64,000 nucleotides of DNA from Francisella frigiditurris (GTDB lineage Bacteria; Pseudomonadota; Gammaproteobacteria; Francisellales; Francisellaceae). The notes below the pieces were generated by a model that did not search any database, had not been told where the DNA came from, and worked only from the letters and a program-made list of their open reading frames with translations. Position numbers and translations under genes: made by a program. Shown piece by piece: positions 1 to 9,415 of this stretch; within the stretch, counting starts at the first letter, position 1; the number at the start of each line of letters is the position of its first letter. Location: positions 1,615,001 through 1,679,000 of the forward strand of contig NZ_CP009654.1 of the NCBI RefSeq assembly GCF_001880225.1. Direction: 5' to 3'.

Positions 1-186
1 TTCCCCTCGTTCGCTCCTAACTCTATATCGAGCAGGTAACTAGACTACTCTAGCTGGGTTCCCCCATTCGGACATCTGCGGATCAATGTTTGTTTGTCAA
101 CTACCCGCAGCTTTTCGCAGACTACCACGTCCTTCATCGCCTCTGAATGCCAAGGCATCCACCGCTTGCACTTATTCTCTTAAGTC
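1..186 (-). rRNA. rrl: 23S ribosomal RNA, 5' end only
   Basis: On the minus strand this carries the conserved 5' start of bacterial 23S rRNA, including GGTGGATGCC followed by the GGCGATGAAGGACGTGG segment. The rest lies outside the window. The exact 5' end near 186 is placed by comparison with the usual start and may be a few bases off. It follows tRNA-Ala in the same operon, with a short AT-rich spacer of about 50 bases. Confidence 0.95.
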
Positions 187-235
187 TATCTCTATACTAA
201 ATTGTTAAATATCTCTATTCGCATAAATAAAATAT

Positions 236-311
236 TGGTGGAGCCAAGCGGGATCGAACCGCTGACCCCCTGCGTGCAAAGCAGGTGCTCTCCCAGCTGA
301 GCTATGGCCCC
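236..311 (-). tRNA. alaT: tRNA-Ala (anticodon TGC)
   Basis: A 76-nt cloverleaf ends in an encoded CCA. Acceptor strands GGGGCCA and TGGCTCC pair, the anticodon loop reads TTTGCAC, and the T arm contains GGTTCGATCCC. It sits in the 16S-23S spacer downstream of tRNA-Ile, the usual arrangement for many gammaproteobacterial rRNA operons, and is released by processing of the rRNA transcript. Confidence 0.97.
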
Positions 312-318
312 AAAAAAA

Positions 319-395
<77 letters not shown>

Positions 396-488
396 GTATC
401 TTATTTACACTAAAATATATTAGCTACAAACACTCAAAAACAAACTTAAAATCAGTAATTAGATAATTTTTTATTTTCGTATTTCCTT

Positions 489-2027
<1,539 letters not shown>

Positions 2028-2061
2028 AATCTATTCTGACTCTAACTACTGATATTTACTC

Positions 2062-2080
2062 AAATTTATTAAAGAGTGTT
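2062..2080 (-). promoter_or_regulatory. boxA-like antitermination site in the rRNA leader
   Basis: The minus strand reads CACTCTTTAATAAATTTG, close to the boxA consensus TGCTCTTTAACA found in rRNA leaders, where NusB and S10 load. It lies between the promoter and the 16S gene, as expected. The call is by similarity and position only. Confidence 0.6.
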
Positions 2081-2157
2081 TGTATATAATATATCTCTTA
2101 AATATCTAGCCCCTCAGGACCTCCCAACTAACATCATCCGTCAGCCGGTGAAAACAT

Positions 2158-2186
2158 ATAATACGCCCTCAATTAACCTTTTGCAA
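2158..2186 (-). promoter_or_regulatory. rRNA operon promoter (P rrn)
   Basis: On the minus strand TTGCAA (2186-2181), a 17-nt spacer and TATTAT (2163-2158) make a near-consensus sigma-70 promoter. Transcription would start near 2150, giving a leader of about 120 nt before 16S. The only upstream neighbour is the convergently oriented end of the lysine operon on the same strand, so this promoter makes the rRNA operon independent. Confidence 0.75.
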
Positions 2187-2190
2187 TACC

Positions 2191-2220
2191 TTTTTTTAGT
2201 TTTTTTAGGTTTTTTTTGTA
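2191..2220 (-). promoter_or_regulatory. phased A-tracts upstream of P rrn (UP-element-like)
   Basis: Directly upstream of the -35 hexamer the minus strand has three runs of seven or eight A residues, spaced about one helical turn apart. Such tracts bend DNA and resemble the UP elements bound by the RNA polymerase alpha subunit at strong rRNA promoters. Function is inferred from composition and position. Confidence 0.55.
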
Positions 2221-2325
2221 TTTTCTAAAAAATTAGAAAATTATTACAAATTCACCTAAGATAAATGAGGAGCTTAAAGTATATATTATAAGTATTTCAA
2301 CATTTGCATAAAAGAACTATTACCA

Positions 2326-2350
2326 TTTCTAAATACCAGCTATTTAGAAA
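2326..2350 (-). terminator. possible terminator hairpin after the lysine operon
   Basis: A perfect 10-bp inverted repeat (TTTCTAAATA, 5-nt loop, TATTTAGAAA) begins 15 bases beyond the aminotransferase stop codon. The stem is AT-rich and no strong U run follows, so termination efficiency is doubtful. A second AT-only hairpin (stem 8 bp) lies at 2221-2240. Confidence 0.35.
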
Positions 2351-2364
2351 AAGTAAATAGAGAT

Positions 2365-3543
2365 TTATGGATTTATAAACTGACCAAGCCTTTTTATTGC
2401 TTCTTTTAAAACACTTAAGTCATCGGCACAGCTTATTCTTATATAGTTTTTCAAACCAAAATAACTACCTGGAGTTATAGCTAAAGCCTGATCTTTTAAT
2501 AAGGCTAAACAAAACTCTATATCATTTTTAAATGAAGTTTTTTGCAATAGCTTTTCTATTTTTGGAAAAAGATAGAAAGTCCCCGAAGGTCTTACCACTT
2601 CAATTCCTTCTATATTATTAAGATAATCATAAACATACATTACTCTTTCTTTATAAGCAGATGTATATCTCTCTAAATACTTATTATCTAAAGCTAAAGC
2701 TTCAATGGATGCCATCTGAGATATTGAACAAGCACCTCCAGTAGTTTGCGATTGTAGTTTTGTTATAGCATTTTTTAAGATCTCTGGTGCTATAACATAG
2801 CCAACTCTCCAACCAGCCATAGCATAACCCTTAGACATCCCACTTGCTATGATAAATCTATTAGATAAATCTGGAGCAATCTGCAATAAAGAAATAGCAG
2901 TATCATCAAATAAAGTTTGATCGTATATTTCATCTGAAATAATCCATATATTCGGATACTTTCTAATCAGCTCTGCAAAAGAAGCTAGTGTTTCTTTTGT
3001 ATATAAAACACCTGTTGGATTATTAGGGGAGTTTAGAATAATAGCTTTTGTTTTAGATGTAATAGCTTTTTCAATTTCTTCAATATCTAATTGGAAATTG
3101 TTTTCGGCATGGGTTTTTACTACAACTGATTTTGCTCCAGCTAATTTTAATTGTTCTGGATAACACACCCAATACGGTGCGAAATATATAGCTTCATCCA
3201 TATCATCAAAAATACATGTAAAAATATTATGTATACTTTGTTTAGTTCCACTTGTTACACAAATCTGATTTTTATCAAAATTCAAACCATAATCTCTTTT
3301 ATACCTTTTGACTATAGCTTCTTTTAATTCAGGAATTCCATCTATTGGAGGATACTTAGTAATATTATTATCTATAGCTTTTTTAGCAGCTTCTTTGACA
3401 CAATCAGGTGAGAAAAATCCTGGCTCTCCAATAGAAAGAGATATCACATCTCTTCCCTGCTGCTTTAACTCCGCTGCTAATTCAGACATTACAACTGTAG
3501 CTGATGCTGCAATACTACTTACCTTACCACTAATTTTTAACAC
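2365..3543 (-). CDS. class I PLP-dependent aminotransferase (lysine operon, possible DapC)
   Basis: A 392-aa fold-type I aminotransferase of the aspartate aminotransferase I-gamma type. Visible landmarks are the NSPNNPTG motif in the middle, the PLP-lysine motif SGMSKGYAMAGWRVGY at about residue 235, and an Arg near the C-terminus (YIRISC) that would bind the substrate carboxylate. It is the last gene of the lysC-dapB-dapA-dapD-lysA unit, 16 bases after lysA. The succinylase route made by DapD needs an N-succinyl-diaminopimelate aminotransferase, so a DapC role is a reasonable inference. Aspartate aminotransferase (AspC) activity is equally compatible with the sequence. Confidence 0.85.
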   Translation of the reverse strand: MLKISGKVSSIAASATVVMSELAAELKQQGRDVISLSIGEPGFFSPDCVKEAAKKAIDNNITKYPPIDGIPELKEAIVKRYKRDYGLNFDKNQICVTSGTKQSIHNIFTCIFDDMDEAIYFAPYWVCYPEQLKLAGAKSVVVKTHAENNFQLDIEEIEKAITSKTKAIILNSPNNPTGVLYTKETLASFAELIRKYPNIWIISDEIYDQTLFDDTAISLLQIAPDLSNRFIIASGMSKGYAMAGWRVGYVIAPEILKNAITKLQSQTTGGACSISQMASIEALALDNKYLERYTSAYKERVMYVYDYLNNIEGIEVVRPSGTFYLFPKIEKLLQKTSFKNDIEFCLALLKDQALAITPGSYFGLKNYIRISCADDLSVLKEAIKRLGQFINP

Positions 3544-3559
3544 TATTTAACCTCCTACC

Positions 3560-4771
3560 TTATACTAACCAACTAGATGCCTTTTTACTCTGCCTGACAG
3601 TTTGAAGCTGCCCTTTATAAAAAATTATCTCCGCTGGTAAATTATGGCATAAGAAGAATGGCATACTCTCAGTAAAACCATATGCACCAGTTTGTTTAAA
3701 TATTAAATAATCACTTAACTTTATATCTTTTGGTAAACTTGCTACACCAGCTTTGTCTAGGCTTGTACACAATGGACCATGAATCTGAAATTTTTCAGTA
3801 TCATTACAAAATTCTTTTCTAAGCAATTCCACAGGAAAACTTTCGCCCGTTAGAACAGGTCTAACTAAATGTTGAGCACCACCATCAGTTACGAGTAAAT
3901 TAATATTATTTACTGATTTCCTATCGATAACCTTAGTTACATAGACTCCACTTTCTGCAACAGCATATCTACCAAGCTCTAACCAATACTCTATATCAGG
4001 AAATTCTTTTTTTAGATTATCAAAGCAAGACATTAAATCATTGATTGATACTACTTTTTGACTAGAGTTGTAAGGGACACCTATCCCACCACCTAAATCT
4101 ATAATTTTTAAAGAAATATTGATAGCCTCACTTAAATCTAGCAAAGCCTTAGTTATTGTCTTCCATATCTGAGATAGTTTATCTAAGCAAAGAATATTTC
4201 CCCACTGAAAACAATGCATCCCAATTATAGACATATTATTAGAAATACTTGGAGAACTATTAAAAAAATCTTTCCAGTCATTTATAGATAATCCAAAAGG
4301 AGTTACACAATCTCCTCCACCAAGCACGTTGCTTTCTTGATCACTCCACACAAGTTGCACTCTTAAAAGAATTTCAACTTTTATATTCTTTCTTTCTACA
4401 AGGCCTGATAAATCTTTAAATTGATTTATGCTCTCGACTACAAAAATTCTAACGCCTTGAGCTAGAAAATATTCTAATTGAGAATATGACTTAGCTGGCC
4501 CAGTATGTAAAATATTTTCAGGATTTACTCCTTGATCTAAAACCTGGTCCAACTCACCAATACTAGCAACATCAAAACTTATTTTTTGCTCATCGAAAAT
4601 CTTAATTATTCTAGATAATGGATTTGCTTTTAGTGCATACCATAATTTTACTGGTAGTTTTTTCAACTCTTTAGCATGGGCCTCTAACATATCCAAATCA
4701 TAATAAAAGAAAGGTGAATCACTCTCTTTGCATATACTTTCTAAATTATTTCTATGAGCTTCTATATTCAT
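3560..4771 (-). CDS. lysA: diaminopimelate decarboxylase family (LysA)
   Basis: A 403-aa fold-type III PLP decarboxylase. The PLP lysine sits in WYALKANP near residue 47, the phosphate-binding glycine loop is DLGGGIGVPY, and the C-terminal half has the C-x-S-x-D motif (GPLCTSLDKAG) that closes the dimer active site. It would convert meso-diaminopimelate to lysine in the cytosol, the last step of the pathway encoded by its operon. It starts 4 bases after dapD. The sequence is somewhat divergent from classic LysA, but operon context supports the call. Confidence 0.85.
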   Translation of the reverse strand: MNIEAHRNNLESICKESDSPFFYYDLDMLEAHAKELKKLPVKLWYALKANPLSRIIKIFDEQKISFDVASIGELDQVLDQGVNPENILHTGPAKSYSQLEYFLAQGVRIFVVESINQFKDLSGLVERKNIKVEILLRVQLVWSDQESNVLGGGDCVTPFGLSINDWKDFFNSSPSISNNMSIIGMHCFQWGNILCLDKLSQIWKTITKALLDLSEAINISLKIIDLGGGIGVPYNSSQKVVSINDLMSCFDNLKKEFPDIEYWLELGRYAVAESGVYVTKVIDRKSVNNINLLVTDGGAQHLVRPVLTGESFPVELLRKEFCNDTEKFQIHGPLCTSLDKAGVASLPKDIKLSDYLIFKQTGAYGFTESMPFFLCHNLPAEIIFYKGQLQTVRQSKKASSWLV

Positions 4772-4775
4772 TAAA

Positions 4776-5525
4776 CTACCTTAATATTTCCTCTAAAGTT
4801 AATGAAGCATCACTTTTTTCATCTCTGTATTTAATAATGATTGGGCAATAAGCTTGAAGACCATTCTCCTGAGCCCAACTAGTTTTAATTGGCCTACTAC
4901 CTGGAATAATCACTGCATTTTCTGGAATTTTTGAGCCTTTTGGTAAAACCTTATCATTCACAGCATCATAGACAGCTACGCCTTTTGATAAAACAACAGA
5001 TGGCGCTATAACAGCACCTTTACCAACAACAATACCTTCTACAATCACAGCGCCTGCGCCAATGAACACATCATCTTCAATGACTACTGGATTCATGCCT
5101 ATTGGCTCTAAAACACCACCAATCTGAACTGCTGCTGATAAGTGTACATTCTTACCAATCTGAGCACATGATCCAACTAAAGCATGACTATCAACCATAG
5201 TTCCAGAGTCAACATATGCTCCTATATTAATATAAGCTGGAGGCATAATAATAACAGATGGTGCCACATAAGCTCCTGCTCTAACCGACGAACCTCCAGG
5301 TACTAGTCTAACTCCATCATCTACACTAAAATTTCTGACTGGCAAATTATTTTTATCAACAAATCCAGAATAGGATCCTAAGAGCTCAACATTATTCCCA
5401 GCTTTAAAAGCTGCTAATATACCTTTTTTAACATCTTGATTTGCAATCCACTCACCATTTTCTAACTGTATTGCTGCTCTTAGTCTTCCTGCTTCTAATT
5501 CTTCAATAACATTTTTCCAATTCAT
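4776..5525 (-). CDS. dapD: 2,3,4,5-tetrahydropyridine-2,6-dicarboxylate N-succinyltransferase
   Basis: A 249-aa acyltransferase with a left-handed beta-helix of hexapeptide repeats. Signature segments YINIGAYVDSGTMVDSHALV and GSCAQIGKNVHLS are typical of DapD, as are IGGVLEP and the C-terminal YCPIIIKY. It succinylates tetrahydrodipicolinate in lysine and peptidoglycan precursor synthesis. At about 25 residues shorter than the 274-aa E. coli enzyme, it lacks part of the N-terminal helical domain. A good ribosome site (GAGAGAGG) precedes the ATG. Acetyl- rather than succinyl-transfer cannot be excluded by eye. Confidence 0.9.
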   Translation of the reverse strand: MNWKNVIEELEAGRLRAAIQLENGEWIANQDVKKGILAAFKAGNNVELLGSYSGFVDKNNLPVRNFSVDDGVRLVPGGSSVRAGAYVAPSVIIMPPAYINIGAYVDSGTMVDSHALVGSCAQIGKNVHLSAAVQIGGVLEPIGMNPVVIEDDVFIGAGAVIVEGIVVGKGAVIAPSVVLSKGVAVYDAVNDKVLPKGSKIPENAVIIPGSRPIKTSWAQENGLQAYCPIIIKYRDEKSDASLTLEEILR

Positions 5526-5549
5526 TATAAACCTCTCTCCTCTTTCTAT

Positions 5550-6437
5550 TTATATATGACTAAACCAATCTTTAACTAAACTATCTGCCCCTATCAATAA
5601 ACTTAAGTCCTGAAGCTCGTCAGCCAACAGTGGTGCTCTTAGAGTATTTGTAGTTATTACACTATTATGTGCTAACCACACTTTAACAGGTATTGGGTTT
5701 GCAACACTAAAACAAGATCTAGTTGCGGCTTCCCATACTGCCTTATCTTCAAGTGTTATTTCATGAGCTAGACTCTGTCTAACATACTCTTTTGTTTGCT
5801 CTGGCCAAACATTAGATATAACCGAAACAAGCCCTTTAACTCCTATATCAGCCAACTCTGGTAGCAAGCCATCCTCTCCACTATATATAACTAAATTTGG
5901 AGCTAACTCTTGGTAACGAGCACATCTTTGAATATCTCCAGAAGCCTCTTTTAACGCCCAAAGATTTGGATGATCTTTTAAGCTCGTTAAAACTTCTTCT
6001 GCTAAATTTACTCCTGTTCTTGAAGGAACATTATAAAGCATACATGGCCTTTCCGCTCTATCTAAGACTGTCTTAAACCAACTAGTCTGGCTAGCTGATC
6101 CAGGTTTTGCATAAAGTGGAGTAACAACTAAAAAGCAATCAACTCTTTGCGTCTGACAAAACTCTATCCACTGAAGTTGTTTAGTAAGCTGAAAACCGCC
6201 AACTCCAACCATAATTGGGACATTAAGGTTTAAATTGGTTACAAATCTTACAACCTCGCATTGCTCATCAAAATCTAAAGCTAAAGCTTCACCTGTACTG
6301 CCAAGTATTAAAATTCCACATCCTTGATACTCTTGGATTCTTAATAAGTTCTCAAAACTAACCCAATCAATAGATCCATCTTCAAACATCGGGGTAACTA
6401 ACGCAGTGTATAATCTATTATTAATATCTATAGACAT
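5550..6437 (-). CDS. dapA: 4-hydroxy-tetrahydrodipicolinate synthase
   Basis: A 295-aa class I aldolase of the DapA family. Visible motifs are GSTGEALAL for pyruvate carboxylate binding, YNVPSRTGVNL with the catalytic Tyr, and the Schiff-base lysine in ALKEASGD around residue 162. It condenses pyruvate with aspartate semialdehyde, the first committed step to diaminopimelate and lysine. Its start overlaps the end of dapB by 10 bases, implying translational coupling. Confidence 0.95.
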   Translation of the reverse strand: MSIDINNRLYTALVTPMFEDGSIDWVSFENLLRIQEYQGCGILILGSTGEALALDFDEQCEVVRFVTNLNLNVPIMVGVGGFQLTKQLQWIEFCQTQRVDCFLVVTPLYAKPGSASQTSWFKTVLDRAERPCMLYNVPSRTGVNLAEEVLTSLKDHPNLWALKEASGDIQRCARYQELAPNLVIYSGEDGLLPELADIGVKGLVSVISNVWPEQTKEYVRQSLAHEITLEDKAVWEAATRSCFSVANPIPVKVWLAHNSVITTNTLRAPLLADELQDLSLLIGADSLVKDWFSHI

Positions 6438-7099
6438 AATCTCTCTCCCACTAACTCATCAAAATAAACAAATCCTGTAATACCTCTTTGAAACACTTCT
6501 CGTCCTGCCCATATAGCTCCTTCAGCAAACAAGCTTCTGTCATGAGCTGTATGTTTAAATTCAATTGTTTCATGAGGTGTATTTACCTTAACTTGATGCT
6601 GTCCTTTTATGTCTCCCTCTCTAATAGACTCTATATATACATCCCCTATGTTTAACCAATTCCTCCAAGATACCGCCGTACCACTAGGAGTATCAACTTT
6701 TTGTACATGATGCTTTTCTGTAATTGAATAATCAGTATTTTCATGTAATTGATTTAACTGACCTAATGACTCCAAAATATTTCTTACAGCCACCATAGAC
6801 AAACTAAAATTATTGGCAACAACCCAAGTTTTCTGACTTTGATTTATATAATTAATAAAATCTTGATCCCAGTTATATCCTGTTGTACCACAAATCACTG
6901 GAGTATTTGCCTCTAATAATATAGGCAAAAGCTCTTGTAATATTTTTGCATTAACAAAAACTATTGCCACATCTGTATTTTGTAATGCTTCTATTGTTAA
7001 TACATTTTTTGAGTTATATATTCCTGATATCTCATCTTGTGGTAAAAGACCTGCTACTGCAGATCCTGTTTTACCATTACCAACTATAGCTACTCTCAT
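6428..7099 (-). CDS. dapB: 4-hydroxy-tetrahydrodipicolinate reductase
   Basis: A 223-aa NAD(P)H-dependent reductase. The N-terminus has the dinucleotide loop VAIVGNGKTGSAVAG, and the catalytic region has EKHHVQKVDTPSGTA, the DapB signature containing the active His pair and Lys. A late HTAHDRSLFAEGAIWA segment also fits the family. Most DapB proteins are about 245-275 aa, so this is a compact version. It lies 11 bases downstream of lysC and overlaps dapA. Confidence 0.93.
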   Translation of the reverse strand: MRVAIVGNGKTGSAVAGLLPQDEISGIYNSKNVLTIEALQNTDVAIVFVNAKILQELLPILLEANTPVICGTTGYNWDQDFINYINQSQKTWVVANNFSLSMVAVRNILESLGQLNQLHENTDYSITEKHHVQKVDTPSGTAVSWRNWLNIGDVYIESIREGDIKGQHQVKVNTPHETIEFKHTAHDRSLFAEGAIWAGREVFQRGITGFVYFDELVGERLCL

Positions 7100-7110
7100 C
7101 CCTCTCTCCT

Positions 7111-8469
7111 CTAGCTGAAAAAACTACTGTAAACATTATTAACAACTTTTTGCGCATCTTTACTAGCGACAAGCATACATATACTATTCTCACTAGCTCC
7201 ATGACTAAAAAGCCTAATATTGTAGTCTTTAAGGCTGTTAAAAAGCTCTCCACTAACGCCATTTATTTGGTGTAAGTTACTACCAACCACGCTAACTAAT
7301 GATAAATCGTTTTCAACTTTGATATTTACGTTACTTATAGACTCTAAATCTTTTAAAAGCTCTGGAGTTACTAAATCATCACCCATAGAATGACTACCTA
7401 GCTTGTCCAAAGTAATTGCAACGTTTATCTCACTAGTAGAAACCAGATCAACTGCAATATTATGGTTAGCCAAAATACTGAAAACCTTTACTAGAAAACC
7501 TTGGGAACCAAACATATTAAAGCTTCTTATAGTTAGTAAAGTTTGATCTTTTCTTTCAGCTACAGCTATGATATTTCTGTTAGAGTCTATTTTTTGTGTT
7601 ATTAAAGTGCCACCAAGCTCTGGCTGAAATGTTGAACCAATATAAACATCAAAATTACTAGTCATTGCTGGCCAAAAAGTTTTAGGATGTACAACCTTAG
7701 CTCCAAAAGTAGCTAATTCTGCCGCTTCGCTAAACCCTAGTGTTACTAAAGAACTTGCACTAGGCACAACCCTTGGGTCAGCTTGATAAATACCTGTAAT
7801 ATCTGTATAAATTTTTAGCTGATCTGCTTTTATAGCTTGAGTATATAAAGCTGCAGAATAATCACCACATCCTCTACCTAAAGTTGTTGTATTTCCATGA
7901 GCGTCTGAACCAATAAATCCTCCAAGAACGCAAACATATCCTTGATCTATTTTGGGTAAGATATACTCAATAGCATTAGTTTCTAAAGATGATAAATTTG
8001 GGCTAGCACAACCAAAATTACTACTCGTTTTAAGGATCTTTCTTGAATCTAAATGATAAGCATTTATACCGTTTTGATTAAAAATATTAGCAACTAGAAT
8101 AGAAGAAATAACTTCACCAAAAGCTAAGATAGAATCTGATAGTTGCTTACCACTAAAATAAGCAGCCATATTTGCAAACATTCTAAGCTCAGCAATCATA
8201 TCACTTACAGAAGAAGTAACATCCTCTGAGTTAATAGACTGCAATATAGGATTAATTATAGACTCTATCTGACCTATAATTTCATCTACTTTTGTCTTAT
8301 CTCTACTGTTATTTGCTAATTGAATTAGTAGATTTGTAATGCCTGATTGAGCACTAACAACTACTAATTTTATTCTATTATCTGAATTAACTATACTAGC
8401 GCATTGTCTAATAGTTTCTTGATTTGCTACACTTGTGCCACCAAATTTGGCAACAATTGTTTCTGACAT
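7111..8469 (-). CDS. lysC: lysine-sensitive aspartate kinase
   Basis: A 452-aa aspartokinase. The kinase domain opens with VAKFGGTSVA, and GFSEAAELATFGAKVVHPKT is the conserved aspartate-binding region. Two C-terminal ACT domains (from about residue 305) would sense lysine. It phosphorylates aspartate, the first step of the aspartate family pathway. It is the first gene after the lysine riboswitch, and its ribosome site GAGAGGAGAG can pair with upstream leader sequence. No homoserine dehydrogenase domain is fused. Confidence 0.95.
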   Translation of the reverse strand: MSETIVAKFGGTSVANQETIRQCASIVNSDNRIKLVVVSAQSGITNLLIQLANNSRDKTKVDEIIGQIESIINPILQSINSEDVTSSVSDMIAELRMFANMAAYFSGKQLSDSILAFGEVISSILVANIFNQNGINAYHLDSRKILKTSSNFGCASPNLSSLETNAIEYILPKIDQGYVCVLGGFIGSDAHGNTTTLGRGCGDYSAALYTQAIKADQLKIYTDITGIYQADPRVVPSASSLVTLGFSEAAELATFGAKVVHPKTFWPAMTSNFDVYIGSTFQPELGGTLITQKIDSNRNIIAVAERKDQTLLTIRSFNMFGSQGFLVKVFSILANHNIAVDLVSTSEINVAITLDKLGSHSMGDDLVTPELLKDLESISNVNIKVENDLSLVSVVGSNLHQINGVSGELFNSLKDYNIRLFSHGASENSICMLVASKDAQKVVNNVYSSFFS

Positions 8470-8537
8470 ATAAGCTCTCCTCTCTAATAGCTACAATATC
8501 AGACGAGAGAACATAAAATTTGAGAAATACATACACA

Positions 8538-8721
8538 AACTAAAGCACTCCACGTCGACACACATTTTAAACGACATGACAGTTCTGCTACCTTTCAATA
8601 TCAGAACCAAGATTACCAATCATAAACTGGGCAACCTTTCGGCATAAGTTCTATCTTTTCTAATGATCGTCGGGGTTTATGCACCTAACATTAGAGATAT
8701 AACTTACGCACCTCTTTAATT
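8538..8721 (-). promoter_or_regulatory. lysine riboswitch (L box) controlling lysC operon
   Basis: The minus-strand leader has the L-box hallmarks in order: AGAGGTGCG after P1, TGCCGAAAGGTTG, and a final GTGGAGTGC before the 3' P1 strand. P1 pairs AATTAAAG (8721-8714) with CTTTAGTT (8545-8538), with one G-U. The aptamer binds lysine. A TCTCTC stretch (8510-8505) can pair with the GAGAGG part of the lysC ribosome site (8484-8475), and no intrinsic terminator is visible. The switch therefore probably acts on translation initiation. Confidence 0.85.
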
Positions 8722-8760
8722 ACACTTCTTCTAGAATCTAGAATTTTGAAGTATTTTTTG

Positions 8761-8789
8761 AGTCTAACATTCTAAAACACCTCACACAA
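8761..8789 (-). promoter_or_regulatory. candidate promoter of the lysine operon
   Basis: On the minus strand TTGTGT (8789-8784), a 17-nt spacer and TAGACT (8766-8761) lie just upstream of the riboswitch aptamer. The start would be near 8754, giving a leader that contains the whole aptamer. Matches to consensus are moderate. Confidence 0.45.
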
Positions 8790-8918
8790 CCCTTTTTCTA
8801 CGCCAAAAAAATTTATTTTGATATTGCATCAAAAAATATCTTAAATTTAAGTTACAAAATTTGATTAGACTTAAAACTAATTATATGATTGCCATATATC
8901 TTAATAGGAACCTTTAAA

Positions 8919-9395
8919 ATGACACATCAATATTTACTATGGTTGGGATTAGCTGCATATGCAGTTCATGTCCTTGAAGAGCTGACTCTAGACTGGAGAA
9001 CATGGGCTCGAAGCTCTTTAGGGTTTAAAAATATGGAATGGGGCACATTTTATATAGCAAACGCTGCTGTTATGTTTATTAGTATAGCTTCAGCAATGGT
9101 TGGTTGGCAGCTTCCAGCATTTGGATTAATAATTTCTGCTCTCATGCTTATAAATGGAATATTTTTTCATATATTACCAACTCTAATTCAAAGAATAATA
9201 TCCCCTGGAGTTATAACTGCAACACTATTATTTCTGCCTATCTCTATTACTACATATTATGGCGCTTATCTTGATGGTGTCTTAGGCATAAGTACTTTTA
9301 TATCATCGTTAATATTAGGTGGTCTACTAATGGCATCACCTATAATTTTTATGAGGGTCAACGATAAAATCGTACAGAATCATAATAAAATATAA
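8919..9395 (+). CDS. HXXEE-domain integral membrane protein
   Basis: A 158-aa protein that is mostly hydrophobic, with about five membrane segments. Near the N-terminus it has H-V-L-E-E, the pattern that names the HXXEE family, and a later FFHILPT segment (N...FH) also fits. The function of this family is unknown. The ATG at 8919 was chosen because it has AGGAA upstream; an in-frame TTG at 8889 is less likely. It is divergent from the lysine operon and ends 20 bases from the convergent mnmC-like gene. Confidence 0.7.
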   Translation: MTHQYLLWLGLAAYAVHVLEELTLDWRTWARSSLGFKNMEWGTFYIANAAVMFISIASAMVGWQLPAFGLIISALMLINGIFFHILPTLIQRIISPGVITATLLFLPISITTYYGAYLDGVLGISTFISSLILGGLLMASPIIFMRVNDKIVQNHNKI

Positions 9396-9415
9396 ATCGG
9401 TATATTAAGCTTAAT

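Noticed and set aside
2221-2240. AT-only hairpin as rRNA or lysine-operon terminator
   Set aside because: There is no U run on either side and no G-C pair in the stem; it may only be part of the A/T-rich upstream region.
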